Below are positions 26,800 to 33,644 of a stretch of 33,977 nt of DNA, piece after piece. This stretch comes from Candidatus Kuenenia stuttgartensis (GTDB lineage Bacteria > Planctomycetota > Planctomycetia > Isosphaerales > Isosphaeraceae), in contig CAMBEP010000055.1 of assembly GCA_945865635.1 (NCBI GenBank), forward strand, positions 1 to 33,977, in the 5' to 3' direction. How positions within the stretch are numbered: the stretch's first letter is position 1; each line of letters opens with the position of its first letter. The translations under genes and the position numbers were made by a program. Below the pieces are notes generated by a model. It had not been told where the DNA came from. It ran no database searches and saw only the letters and a program-made list of their open reading frames with translations.

Positions 26800-26833
26800 T
26801 TCGCGATCAAAACATATCGTTTATGACCGCGAA
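26800..26833. terminator. Long hairpin downstream of the two-repeat protein gene
   Basis: TTCGCGATCA (26800-26809) pairs with TGACCGCGAA (26824-26833) with one mismatch, and an inner AAAC/GTTT extends the stem around ATATC. It begins 24 nt after the stop of the upstream gene, so it may terminate it, although no T-run follows. Its left arm shares a 14-nt sequence with the third mobile-like element at 33510-33523, so it may instead be a repeat remnant. Confidence 0.4.
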
Positions 26834-27109
26834 TTGTATATGTTGTTAATATGGTTCAATGATACATCATGAAAAGCAGACGAACATGGCACATTACGAA
26901 TGTAATGGACGAAGAATGGGCCTGTCTCGCGGTCGTACCAGCCGTCGATGTATCGACGACCGGTACCCTGTGGGAAGGTGTTTTTTTTTGGCCGTCTCAA
27001 TCATACAGAATTTTCCAGGCTCATCTGCCCCCGGGCCTTAGGCCTAAGCTCATACCCATACAGCGCAGGCCGATGCTGGATTCTTCTTGCATGAATATGC
27101 CAATTCGGA
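26834..27109. other. Gene-poor stretch, probably decayed
   Basis: Overlapping frames starting at 26859 and 26869 are open for 60-88 codons, but they have no ribosome-binding site. A short TNVMDEEWACLA stretch vaguely recalls the N-terminus of IS5-type transposases, and the similarity does not continue. I see no supported gene here. The cupin gene ends at 27110 from the other side. Confidence 0.35.
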
Positions 27110-27505
27110 TTAGTCCTGATATTGTTCGTCAGTGACAAGTTCCAGCCAGTCGGCGGTCTTGCCGTCAAGCTCTTCTTGAATGGCGAAGTGTGTCATGGCT
27201 GTGGTCGGCGTGGCCCCGTGCCAGTGCTTTTCGCCAGGGGGGAACCAGACCACATCGCCCGGGCGGATTTCTTCCCTGGGTCCACCCCAACGCTGGGCCA
27301 GGCCTAAACCTGATGTCACAATCAGAGTCTGGCCAAGTGGATGCGTATGCCAGGCCGTCCGTGCCCCCGGCTCGAAGGTGATGCTCAGGCCGACCGTACG
27401 AGCCGGGTGTGGTGCCCTGAACAAGGGATCAATGCGGACTTCACCGGTGAAATACTCAGAAGGCACCTTGGCCGAAGCTTGTGAACCGCTGCGTTTGATA
27501 TCCAT
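27110..27505 (-). CDS. Manganese-type cupin protein, hydroxynitrile-lyase-like
   Basis: A 131-aa single-domain cupin. The metal-binding set is complete and at the same positions as in the bacterial cupin hydroxynitrile lyases (Granulicella GtHNL type): H53 and H55 in AWHTHPLGQT, Q59, and H94 in GEKHWHG. The N-terminus (MDIKRSGSQASAKVPSEYFTG), the FEPGARTAWHTHPLGQTLIV core and the C-terminus (THFAIQEELDGKTADWLELV) follow that family closely, and the length is normal. Members are often annotated as cupins linked to carboxymuconolactone decarboxylase. Whether this one cleaves cyanohydrins in the cell or does something else is unknown. It is a single gene, divergent from the NTPase cassette. Confidence 0.9.
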   Translation of the reverse strand: MDIKRSGSQASAKVPSEYFTGEVRIDPLFRAPHPARTVGLSITFEPGARTAWHTHPLGQTLIVTSGLGLAQRWGGPREEIRPGDVVWFPPGEKHWHGATPTTAMTHFAIQEELDGKTADWLELVTDEQYQD

Positions 27506-27744
27506 TTTCAGATCGACTTTACTACTATTGAGACCTGAGCGGGGTCATGGCGATTGGGTATGTGAGACTTTGTACGGTAGAATGTAACATAGGCTTGGTT
27601 GTCAGTCTTTAGTCTAGAAAATCTGCCATAATTGCCATTGAAAAAAAATGCCAACTGTGCCGCAAGTTGTCTCAGCATTGCGGCCTCTACCAGAGAGAAA
27701 AAAAAGGATTTAGCCTCCAGGTTCAAAAGCATGCTTGATTAAAA
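27506..27744. other. Divergent intergenic region with repeat fragment and A-tracts
   Basis: This lies between the cupin gene and the NTPase cassette. I see no gene. The segment 27635-27679 is a diverged copy of 33737-33781 (ungapped, about 32 of 45 bases equal, including CAAGTTGTCTCAG). Long A-runs occur at 27641-27648 and around 27698-27705. Confidence 0.5.
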
Positions 27745-27783
27745 ACGTACGACTGCATTGACGTACGCCAAAAAAAACGTACG
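27745..27783. promoter_or_regulatory. Three ACGTACG sites at exact 16-nt spacing, candidate operator array
   Basis: ACGTACG occurs at 27745-27751, 27761-27767 and 27777-27783, each with the palindromic core CGTACG. The start-to-start distance is exactly 16 nt both times. The first and third copies are preceded by A-runs. The array ends 50 nt before the ATG of the first NTPase gene, so it is well placed as a binding array for a regulator of the cassette. No regulator gene is adjacent. Confidence 0.5.
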
Positions 27784-27833
27784 ATTGAAAGTGTGGCCAT
27801 TTTAAAAGTCTCCCGATTCAGGAGTCAGCAGCG

Positions 27834-29042
27834 ATGCCCGAGCCTTTGATTGATTCATTACAGTTCATGGTATCAAACCCCGGTGGCGACCTGGACCCCA
27901 AGGACGTTGTCGGCAGGGATTTATTTATCGAGCAGCTTTGGGAGCGGCTTGAAAAACAAAGCGTCCTACTGAATGCCGAACGCCGAATTGGCAAAACGCA
28001 GGTCATCAAAAAGATGCGGTCCATGCCCGCCGCCGGCTGGAAACCGATTTACCAGAACCTTGAAAGTGTGAAAACACCGGCTGAGTTTGCGGAATTGGTT
28101 TACGACGAAGTCCAGCAACATCTCGGGACCAAAAACAGGGCCATTAACTGGGTTCAGCGTTTCTTGGAGGAAAACACGGCCAAATATAAAGATGTCGAGC
28201 TTGGCCTTAAAGAACGAAGCTGGCAGGAGCTCATCAACGCGGCCATGGGCGACCTTCTCGCCGCCAGGCAGGAGGGCAAGGGGCGGGTCGTCTTTTTCTG
28301 GGACGAACTCCCGTTTATGCTCCAGAATATCATGCGCGGCGAGCAAGGCATTGAGCAGACCAACACACTGCTCAGCTTCATTCGCAGTTTATCTGACAAA
28401 TTTCCTGATTTGCGTGTCGTGCTCACGGGTTCCATTGGTATCCACCATATCATCGCCCAGCTTCGCAAGGCCAGAATTCCCGCCGACCCTCTGAATAAAT
28501 TTTACCCCACAACGCTTGATCCGCTCTCGCCCGCATGGGGTGACGCTCTGGCCCACGCGCTCATTCGCGGCGAAAAGCTCAAATTCCCCGAAATCAACGC
28601 CGCAGCGCGTGCCATTTCGGAATCTGTCGATCATTTCCCCTTCTATATCCATAATGTCATTGCACGCTGGAAAGACGAACAGCGCAACGGCGGGGCCCCG
28701 GAAATTCGTGCGTTTGTGCAGGAACAGCTTGTCGCCGCCAATGACCCCTGGAGTCTCAAGCATTTTCGCGACAGGATCTATACCTACTATCCCGACGCAC
28801 ACGAACAGCAACTGGCCCACAAGATTCTCAACACGCTGGCCCTTGAAGGCGACGACGACGACCCGCCACAGGCCCAAAGCGTGGAAGAGATTCAAAATAG
28901 AATCGCAACCGACACTGATCGGCAGAAGCTGCTAGCAATCCTCGAAAAACTCGAAAACGATCATTACCTCAAGCGAAGCCCAACCGGCGCATACCATTTC
29001 CGCTTCCCTCTCATCCGCCGCTGGTGGAGGCTTCATTCCTGA
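27834..29042 (+). CDS. P-loop NTPase (ATPase_2/STAND-like) with C-terminal winged helix
   Basis: A 402-aa cytosolic NTPase. VVGRDLFIEQLWERL (about 25-39) is the entry motif of ATPase_2/STAND-type domains. The Walker A loop is NAERRIGKTQV with K54/T55; its first glycine is replaced by Ala48, and RRIGKT is common in this family. Walker B is VVFFWDE (D157/E158), and RVVLTGSIGIHH looks like sensor 1. The last 75 residues (SVEEIQNRIATDTDRQKLLAILEKLENDHYL, FRFPLIRRWW) form a winged-helix-like domain. GGAG at 27821-27824 lies 9 nt before the ATG. It is followed after 2 nt by a second NTPase gene, so the two are almost certainly co-expressed. The physiological role is unknown. Confidence 0.88.
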   Translation: MPEPLIDSLQFMVSNPGGDLDPKDVVGRDLFIEQLWERLEKQSVLLNAERRIGKTQVIKKMRSMPAAGWKPIYQNLESVKTPAEFAELVYDEVQQHLGTKNRAINWVQRFLEENTAKYKDVELGLKERSWQELINAAMGDLLAARQEGKGRVVFFWDELPFMLQNIMRGEQGIEQTNTLLSFIRSLSDKFPDLRVVLTGSIGIHHIIAQLRKARIPADPLNKFYPTTLDPLSPAWGDALAHALIRGEKLKFPEINAAARAISESVDHFPFYIHNVIARWKDEQRNGGAPEIRAFVQEQLVAANDPWSLKHFRDRIYTYYPDAHEQQLAHKILNTLALEGDDDDPPQAQSVEEIQNRIATDTDRQKLLAILEKLENDHYLKRSPTGAYHFRFPLIRRWWRLHS

Positions 29043-29044
29043 TC

Positions 29045-31516
29045 ATGTCCAAGGCAAGCCACTACCCGCCACCGGCTGGTCAACCACCGTTTTTCTGGGT
29101 CTTTTCCCCGTTTCAAACCGACCCGGAACTGCTGGAAGCCATTTTCACAGGGCGGGAAAATCTCCTGCAGGATGTCATCTCAAAGGTTACCCAAAGTGCC
29201 CTTACGGCCGCCAAGCACTATATTCTGTTGCATGGTCCGCGCGGAATTGGCAAGACGAATTTCCTGGCACTGCTGAACCATCGGCTACGGCAGAATGAGG
29301 ACGTGCGCGATAAAATCCGCATCGCCATTCTGAACGAAGATGAAATCTCGGCCTCGTTCGCCCAGTTTCTCATGCGCATTTATCGGGCGCTGGCTGTTGA
29401 TTATCCCGCCGAGTTTCCTGCGGATCGGCTAGAGCAGATTCTCGACATGCCGCTGGACCAGGTCACGCCCACGCTCGCCCGCGACTTGATCGATCGCCTG
29501 GGCAGCCACTGCCTGATTCTCTTCATTGAAAATCTTGATGCCGTTTTTAAAACTTTTGGGCGAGAGGGGCAGCACGCCTTTCGCTCGTTTCTGACCAACC
29601 ATCAGAAAACCGCCGTGGTGGCCACCAGTCAGCAGATTTCTGATGAATTCAACGACCGCGAAGGCCCGTTTTACGGATTTTTCCGGCAGGTTGCGCTGAA
29701 GCCATTCTCGGCTGATGATGCTCACGAAATCCTTAAAAAACTCGCCAGGCTGCGTGGCCAGGACGATCTGGTCGCCTATCTCCAGTCGCCTGAAGGCCGG
29801 GGCCGAGTGCGGGCCATCCATCACCTGGCGGGTGGCAATCAGAGGGTGTATATGGTCCTGAGCAGCCTTGTCACGCCCGAATCGCTTGACCATCTGGTGG
29901 CCCCGTTTCAAAAACTGGCCGACGAACTGACGCCCTACTATCAGGAGCGAATCTGGTCGCTGCCCACAATTCAGCGAACGATCATTCAGGAATTCTGCCG
30001 CAGCCCACAAGCCCTTTCGCCATCGGCCATGGCCCGCCGGTTGGTGGCCGACGAAAAAACCATCGGCAAACAGATGAACCTGCTGGAAGAACGCCACTAC
30101 CTCGCCAAAACCACGCGCGGCCGTGAAAGCTTTTACGAACTGACCGAACCACTCATGCGCATTTCGTTTGAAGTGAAGGAACGCAAACTGCTGGAAATTT
30201 TGGTTGCATTTCTTCGATGCTGGTATGATCCGGCCTCGTATGAGGAACATCGCAACCGAGTGATAACCGACTCGGCCCGCGCCTATATCGATGCGGCAAT
30301 TGCACACGCGGCAAACAGTCCCGACCCAAGGCTGAAGATTTTTGATGATGAAATCGAAAAAGCACGTAGTGAAAACCGCGAACACGCATTGGCCAAAATC
30401 TGGGAAGAGAAAGCGGATGCAACAAAAAAAGCGGATGATTTTTTGCAAGCAGGGTATTATTTCAATACAATTAATAAAGATTTTCTGCAAGCCATAGTCT
30501 GTTATGACCAGGCTCTGGATATCAAGCCGGATTATGCTGATGCATGGAATAACAAGGGCAATTCGCTTGCTAACCTAAAACGCTACGAGGAAGCCATCGC
30601 CTGTTATGACCGGGCTCTGGATATCAAGCCGGATTATGCTTATGCATGGAATAACAAGGGCAGTTCGCTTGCTAACCTAAAACGCTACGAGGAAGCCATC
30701 GCCTGTTATGACCGGGCTCTGGATATCAAGCCGGATTATGCTGATGCATGGAATAACAAGGGCATTTCGCTTGCTAACCTAAAACGCTACGAGGAAGCCG
30801 TTGCCTGCTACGACCGAGCCCTGGAAATCGATCCAGAGTTTGTTGATGCCTTGTACAACAAGGGTATTTTAATGAAATTCCTGAAACGCTATGAAGAGGC
30901 CCTTGACTGCTATGACCGGGCCATTGAAATTGATAGAAATAATCCATACCCTTGGTACAACAAAGTCGAATCGTATTTTGCAATAGAACACTGGCATGAA
31001 GCGTTTGAGCAATTAAAAGAAATTCGCAGAATAATAACATGGAATCCTGTCAATTTTGGCGATGTCGCAAGCATGCTCGCGATCATCTTTGAAAAAAGTG
31101 CTGATCAGGAATTACTCCGTCAGCGAATTCAAATGCTCTTTGATCACTATGAGCAACTGGATAAAAAAAACTGGCCCGGCGGCAAACCCGCCCCCAGCCC
31201 GGTGGACTGGTTTGGCGAAGAGCTTGTCAAATCGCTTGCCAAGCTTGATCCCGGCCGATTCACGCGCAGGGTGCTTGAAAGTTATGTCGCGGTGGCCGAA
31301 TCGGTGCTTGGCCCACACCCGCGCATGGAGCTGCCGCTGCGGCTCTTCCGTTACGGCGTGCAATATCTGATTCGGCTTGAGGAGCTCAAGGCCACCGACC
31401 CGCGCAAACTCAAAGAAACACCTGAAAAACAGGCAGAGTCTGTGCTTGTGGAACTCGTTCGCCCCGAGCGCGAAATTCTCCGCCAGGCTCTGGGCCTGGT
31501 GCCCATGCCCACTTGA
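29045..31516 (+). CDS. P-loop NTPase with winged helix, five TPRs and uncharacterised C-terminal domain
   Basis: An 823-aa protein. After a proline-rich N-terminus comes FTGRENLLQDVI (35-46), Walker A LLHGPRGIGKT (G64-T71), Walker B LILFIENLD (157-165), and VVATSQQ as a sensor-1-like strand. A winged-helix region follows at about 308-376 (IQRTIIQEFC, MARRLVADEKTIGKQMNLLEERHYL). Five 34-residue TPRs span residues 483-652. The last 170 residues are helical and match nothing I know. NTPase, winged helix and TPR in this order is the STAND (NLR-like) receptor layout, but no N-terminal effector domain is present. The frame extends to 29024 inside the upstream gene; I chose the ATG at 29045, 2 nt after that gene's stop. 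TPR codons are more AT-rich than the NTPase part. Confidence 0.88.
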   Translation: MSKASHYPPPAGQPPFFWVFSPFQTDPELLEAIFTGRENLLQDVISKVTQSALTAAKHYILLHGPRGIGKTNFLALLNHRLRQNEDVRDKIRIAILNEDEISASFAQFLMRIYRALAVDYPAEFPADRLEQILDMPLDQVTPTLARDLIDRLGSHCLILFIENLDAVFKTFGREGQHAFRSFLTNHQKTAVVATSQQISDEFNDREGPFYGFFRQVALKPFSADDAHEILKKLARLRGQDDLVAYLQSPEGRGRVRAIHHLAGGNQRVYMVLSSLVTPESLDHLVAPFQKLADELTPYYQERIWSLPTIQRTIIQEFCRSPQALSPSAMARRLVADEKTIGKQMNLLEERHYLAKTTRGRESFYELTEPLMRISFEVKERKLLEILVAFLRCWYDPASYEEHRNRVITDSARAYIDAAIAHAANSPDPRLKIFDDEIEKARSENREHALAKIWEEKADATKKADDFLQAGYYFNTINKDFLQAIVCYDQALDIKPDYADAWNNKGNSLANLKRYEEAIACYDRALDIKPDYAYAWNNKGSSLANLKRYEEAIACYDRALDIKPDYADAWNNKGISLANLKRYEEAVACYDRALEIDPEFVDALYNKGILMKFLKRYEEALDCYDRAIEIDRNNPYPWYNKVESYFAIEHWHEAFEQLKEIRRIITWNPVNFGDVASMLAIIFEKSADQELLRQRIQMLFDHYEQLDKKNWPGGKPAPSPVDWFGEELVKSLAKLDPGRFTRRVLESYVAVAESVLGPHPRMELPLRLFRYGVQYLIRLEELKATDPRKLKETPEKQAESVLVELVRPEREILRQALGLVPMPT
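30491..31000 (+). repeat. Five 102-bp tandem repeats encoding TPRs
   Basis: Units start at 30491, 30593, 30695, 30797 and 30899, each 102 bp (34 codons). Unit 1 differs from unit 2 at 5 of 102 bases, and unit 2 from unit 3 at 2 of 102. Units 4 and 5 are much more diverged. The first three are therefore recent duplications and could change number without breaking the frame. Confidence 0.95.
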
Positions 31517-31601
31517 GAAGACGACGAACCCGGGTAGACGCACCCCAATTGCACTGCAAATTTGAACAAAACCTGCATCAGGATAGATTAAGGTTTTACG
31601 G

Positions 31602-31802
31602 ATGCCCCACGTCAAGTGGCCGCCCTCAGAAAATGTTGGGCCGCGTGGTGGATATCAAGTGGGCACCGATGCCGAAGGCCGGTTCCAGTGGGATGAATCG
31701 CCGGTGGGCGGTGTGCGGATCCCTGTGATTCGTGAGGGCTTCGAGTCCATATCAAGGTTCGGGTCAATCCCACAGGGGCAATCACACTCAAGCGGTCTCT
31801 GA
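31602..31802 (+). pseudogene. Possible fragment of a carboxypeptidase-regulatory-like domain gene
   Basis: The frame has no ribosome-binding site, but its translation contains GYQVGTDAEGRFQWDESPVGGVRIPVIREGF. This has the 'tDaeGrF.wd..P...v.v...reGy' pattern of carboxypeptidase-regulatory-like domains common at the ends of planctomycete proteins. It has no upstream body and ends just before the first mobile-like element. I read it as a leftover piece of a larger gene; chance similarity is possible. Confidence 0.35.
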
Positions 31803-31829
31803 ACGTGTCAGGGCCGATAAGTTATCTTA

Positions 31830-31994
31830 GGATCAGGCCAAGAATAACTTACTCATTTGGTGAGCCTTTGGTGTAGGCCACGGTCCCCTGACCTACAGCA
31901 AAGCCCTCTTTGCAAGCAATGAAAGTAGGATTTTTGGCCATGAGCCAGAAAACCAATGGTTCCTCAAATCTGGAAGTTATTCTTGGCCTGTTTC
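31830..31994. mobile_element. MITE-like element E1, 165 bp
   Basis: The left end, GGATCAGGCC followed by AAGAATAACTT, is mirrored at the right end by AAGTTATTCTTGGCCTG then TTTC. The two terminal repeats match at about 20 of 23 positions. TTA flanks it at 31827-31829 and 31995-31997. It has no coding capacity. Inside is an imperfect hairpin, TGTAGGCCA...TGACCTACA. It shares its right-hand TTA with the next element. Confidence 0.7.
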
Positions 31995-31997
31995 TTA

Positions 31998-32152
31998 GGA
32001 TCAGGCCGGAAATAACTTCCCCGACATTAAAACAAACCAACCGGGGCTATCTAGATGCAGAGCGATAGCCCCGGTTTTACGCGTTTGAAACTAGCCGCAG
32101 GGCGATGAACCACGGTCTGCTTAAAAAGCGGAAGTTATTTCCGGCCTGATCC
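31998..32152. mobile_element. MITE-like element E2, 155 bp
   Basis: The terminal inverted repeats are perfect over 23 bp (GGATCAGGCC-GG-AAATAACTTCC at the left and its reverse complement ending at 32152). TTA flanks both sides (31995-31997 and 32153-32155). A strong internal hairpin, CCGGGGCTATC...GATAGCCCCGG, lies near 32042-32073. It abuts E1 on the left and a transposase fragment on the right, whose frame runs into it. The perfect ends suggest it is the youngest of the three copies. Confidence 0.8.
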
Positions 32153-32155
32153 TTA

Positions 32156-32298
32156 ATCCACTGAACGGGCTGCTCATCCATACAAATCACAGGACACTTC
32201 GGGTCGTAAGCCTGAGCGTAGATTTCGAGCACATCTTCTATACAGGCCACGAATTCGGCGTTTTGTTCCTGCAAAATCCAGCTTTTCCAGATCGGCAT
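32156..32298 (-). pseudogene. Fragment of an IS630-family transposase
   Basis: The minus-strand frame reads KSWILQEQNAEFVACIEDVL, then EIYAQAYDPKCPVICMDEQPVQW. This matches the central IS630-family block in which a short basic stretch is followed by 'FV..mEDVLd.Y..pYDp.rPVvc.DE.P', including an Asp of the DDE triad. The N-terminal half and the C-terminal half with the last catalytic residue are missing. Homology stops at the Trp next to E2, and the open frame continues only through E2 sequence. It cannot be a working transposase. Confidence 0.75.
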
Positions 32299-32748
32299 GG
32301 GCTACAGGGTAGGTGACGTTCAATCCATTCTAAACGCCCATGAACCTCCCGAAAGAAATCCTGAAGATTTCATCCGCCATGGAATGAAGAGAGATGTGCC
32401 CACCGGTTTGATGAGTTTTACATGTACTTGCTCGGGAACAGTCAGCAGATTTCACATTCGGGCTTTGGTCTCGTTAATTTATAAGAGCGTGGCCCTCAAG
32501 CGAACTCGATCCAGGAATCGCAATCAACAGACTGTCGACTCGCAAATTTGCGAGATTGCACAATGAATTATATTCCGCAAAGCCAATAGGAATGCATCTC
32601 AGAAATTTCGCTGGTCGTGACGGCATCCAATTAATGGCTTTGCGGAGGATCAAATTTGAAAGACCCAATTGCAGGTTTCTAGCATCAGCTCACTTGCCAG
32701 TTCTAACATCTGAGCGAACGTCTGATTTTTGAGTTGCTCTTATTCTCC
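32299..32748. other. Gene-free stretch between transposase remnant and small membrane protein
   Basis: I searched both strands here and found only short frames without ribosome-binding sites or family motifs (for example 32474-32668 minus and 32297-32566 plus). It may be flanking sequence of the decayed insertion element. Confidence 0.4.
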
Positions 32749-32925
32749 TCACTTCCACCGATTCGACAGGGCAAAGAAGGTCGGTGCCCAGAGCCCAACG
32801 AAGATACCGAAGCGTTCCCCGTGAGCCATGTCGGGTTCCTTGCTGAGGAACCAGATTGCGATGCTGGCTGTGATGCTGACGAAGCCAGCGTAAAAGCAGA
32901 TGGTACCGATTGTCTTCTCGTTCAT
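32749..32925 (-). CDS. 58-aa membrane protein, two transmembrane segments
   Basis: On the minus strand an ATG at 32925 opens a 58-codon frame. A purine-rich AGAGAG sequence lies about 8 nt upstream. The protein starts MNEKTIGTICFYAGFVSI and has two hydrophobic segments, at about residues 7-27 and 39-52 (FGIFVGLWAPTFFA), separated by SKEPDMAHGER. It ends ALSNRWK. The clean layout, a charged loop between two helices, argues that it is real. The 86-codon frame on the opposite strand is its shadow. I believe similar small proteins exist in planctomycetes but cannot prove that here. Its role is unknown. Confidence 0.65.
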   Translation of the reverse strand: MNEKTIGTICFYAGFVSITASIAIWFLSKEPDMAHGERFGIFVGLWAPTFFALSNRWK

Positions 32926-33179
32926 TTTACTATCTCTCTAGTTTGCCGATCCCTCTTTTGGCATACTTTTCCAAGGAGAGATTCTGCGGTTTAACCAATT
33001 TTATAATAAGACCAAGATCCAGTTTCGCCTAGAGCCTATCGATGTTTTTTTGATTTATCTTGGACCATATAATGGCTGCAACAGTTTCGGATCACTTACT
33101 CTGAAAAATCTTCGTAACCACCTGGCATAACAATTGGTTTGTCATTTGCAAGGATATCTGGTTCTGAGGGTATGACTTA

Positions 33180-33590
33180 GGATCAGGCCTGAAATAACTT
33201 CCCGTTTCCAAAACCAACCGAGACTAGCCTAAAGCCGGCTTTGCGAAGGAGGGCGGCAGATGTCCTTCGGACTTATAGTTGTGGCGGTCACACATGATAC
33301 ATCGTTTCAGAATGATGCCGGAGGCATCAAAGCAAGTAGCCGGTGGTTGAGCGAAGCGACACCACCGGTTATGCTGCTGGCACCCCGGCAGGGGTGCAAG
33401 ACCTTATGCCGCGTTGTCGTCCGGTGGTGTCGTCGCTGACGCTCCTCAACCACCGGCTACTGGCTGAGATGCCTCCGGCATCGACTCGATCAAAAAGTGT
33501 CATTCATGGTCGCGAAGAGTATAGCTATTAGTAGATGTCTCCTCTGGAGCCCAATCACACCAAAACGGGAAGTTATTTACTGCCCGTTCC
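33180..33590. mobile_element. MITE-like element E3, 411 bp, with nested palindrome
   Basis: The left end, GGATCAGGCC-TG-AAATAACTTCC, matches the inverted right end, whose complement reads GGAACGGGCA-GT-AAATAACTTCC. Both continue with CGTTT. TTA flanks it at 33177-33179 and 33591-33593, as for E1 and E2. Near its left end, AAACCAACCG-G-CTA is shared with E2. It is longer than E1 and E2 because a compound palindrome (33314-33482) lies inside it. Confidence 0.7.
33314..33482. repeat. 169-bp compound palindrome (REP-like)
   Basis: The outer arms GATGCCGGAGGCATC (33314-33328) and GATGCCTCCGGCATC (33468-33482) are exact reverse complements, and each is itself a hairpin. Inside, AGTAGCCGGTGGTTGAG...CACCACCGG (33335-33368) is mirrored by CCGGTGGTG...CTCAACCACCGGCTACT (33421-33461) with a small length difference. 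A central GCACCCC-GGCA-GGGGTGC hairpin lies at 33380-33397. The frame across it reads MVERSDTTG, a phrase I associate with spurious planctomycete repeat ORFs. Confidence 0.8.
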
Positions 33591-33644
33591 TTAGTGAAGT
33601 AAGTCTTTGTCATCTATAGGAAACATCGAAAAGGCGTCTCAACT

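Noticed and set aside
26869..27135. 88-codon frame with TNVMDEEWACLA, reminiscent of an IS5-type transposase N-terminus
   Set aside because: The similarity is limited to a few residues, does not continue, and the frame overlaps the end of the cupin gene.
29429..30490. 353-codon minus-strand frame inside the second NTPase gene
   Set aside because: The plus strand has Walker motifs and TPRs; the minus frame is a composition effect and has no ribosome-binding site.
30491..31000. Tandem repeats considered as a CRISPR array
   Set aside because: The units are contiguous 102-bp coding repeats with no spacers and translate as TPRs.
32734..32994. 86-codon plus-strand frame
   Set aside because: It is the shadow of the 58-aa membrane protein gene on the minus strand, which has a better start and a clear helix pattern.
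33096..33176. Minus-strand 26-codon tail reading PSEPDILANDKPIVMPGGYEDFSE, ending next to E3, as if a gene were cut by the element
   Set aside because: It looks protein-like, but if E3 is removed in thought the frame meets TAA immediately, so an interrupted gene is not supported.
33343..33531. 62-codon frame starting MVERSDTTG
   Set aside because: It is simply a translation across the compound palindrome.
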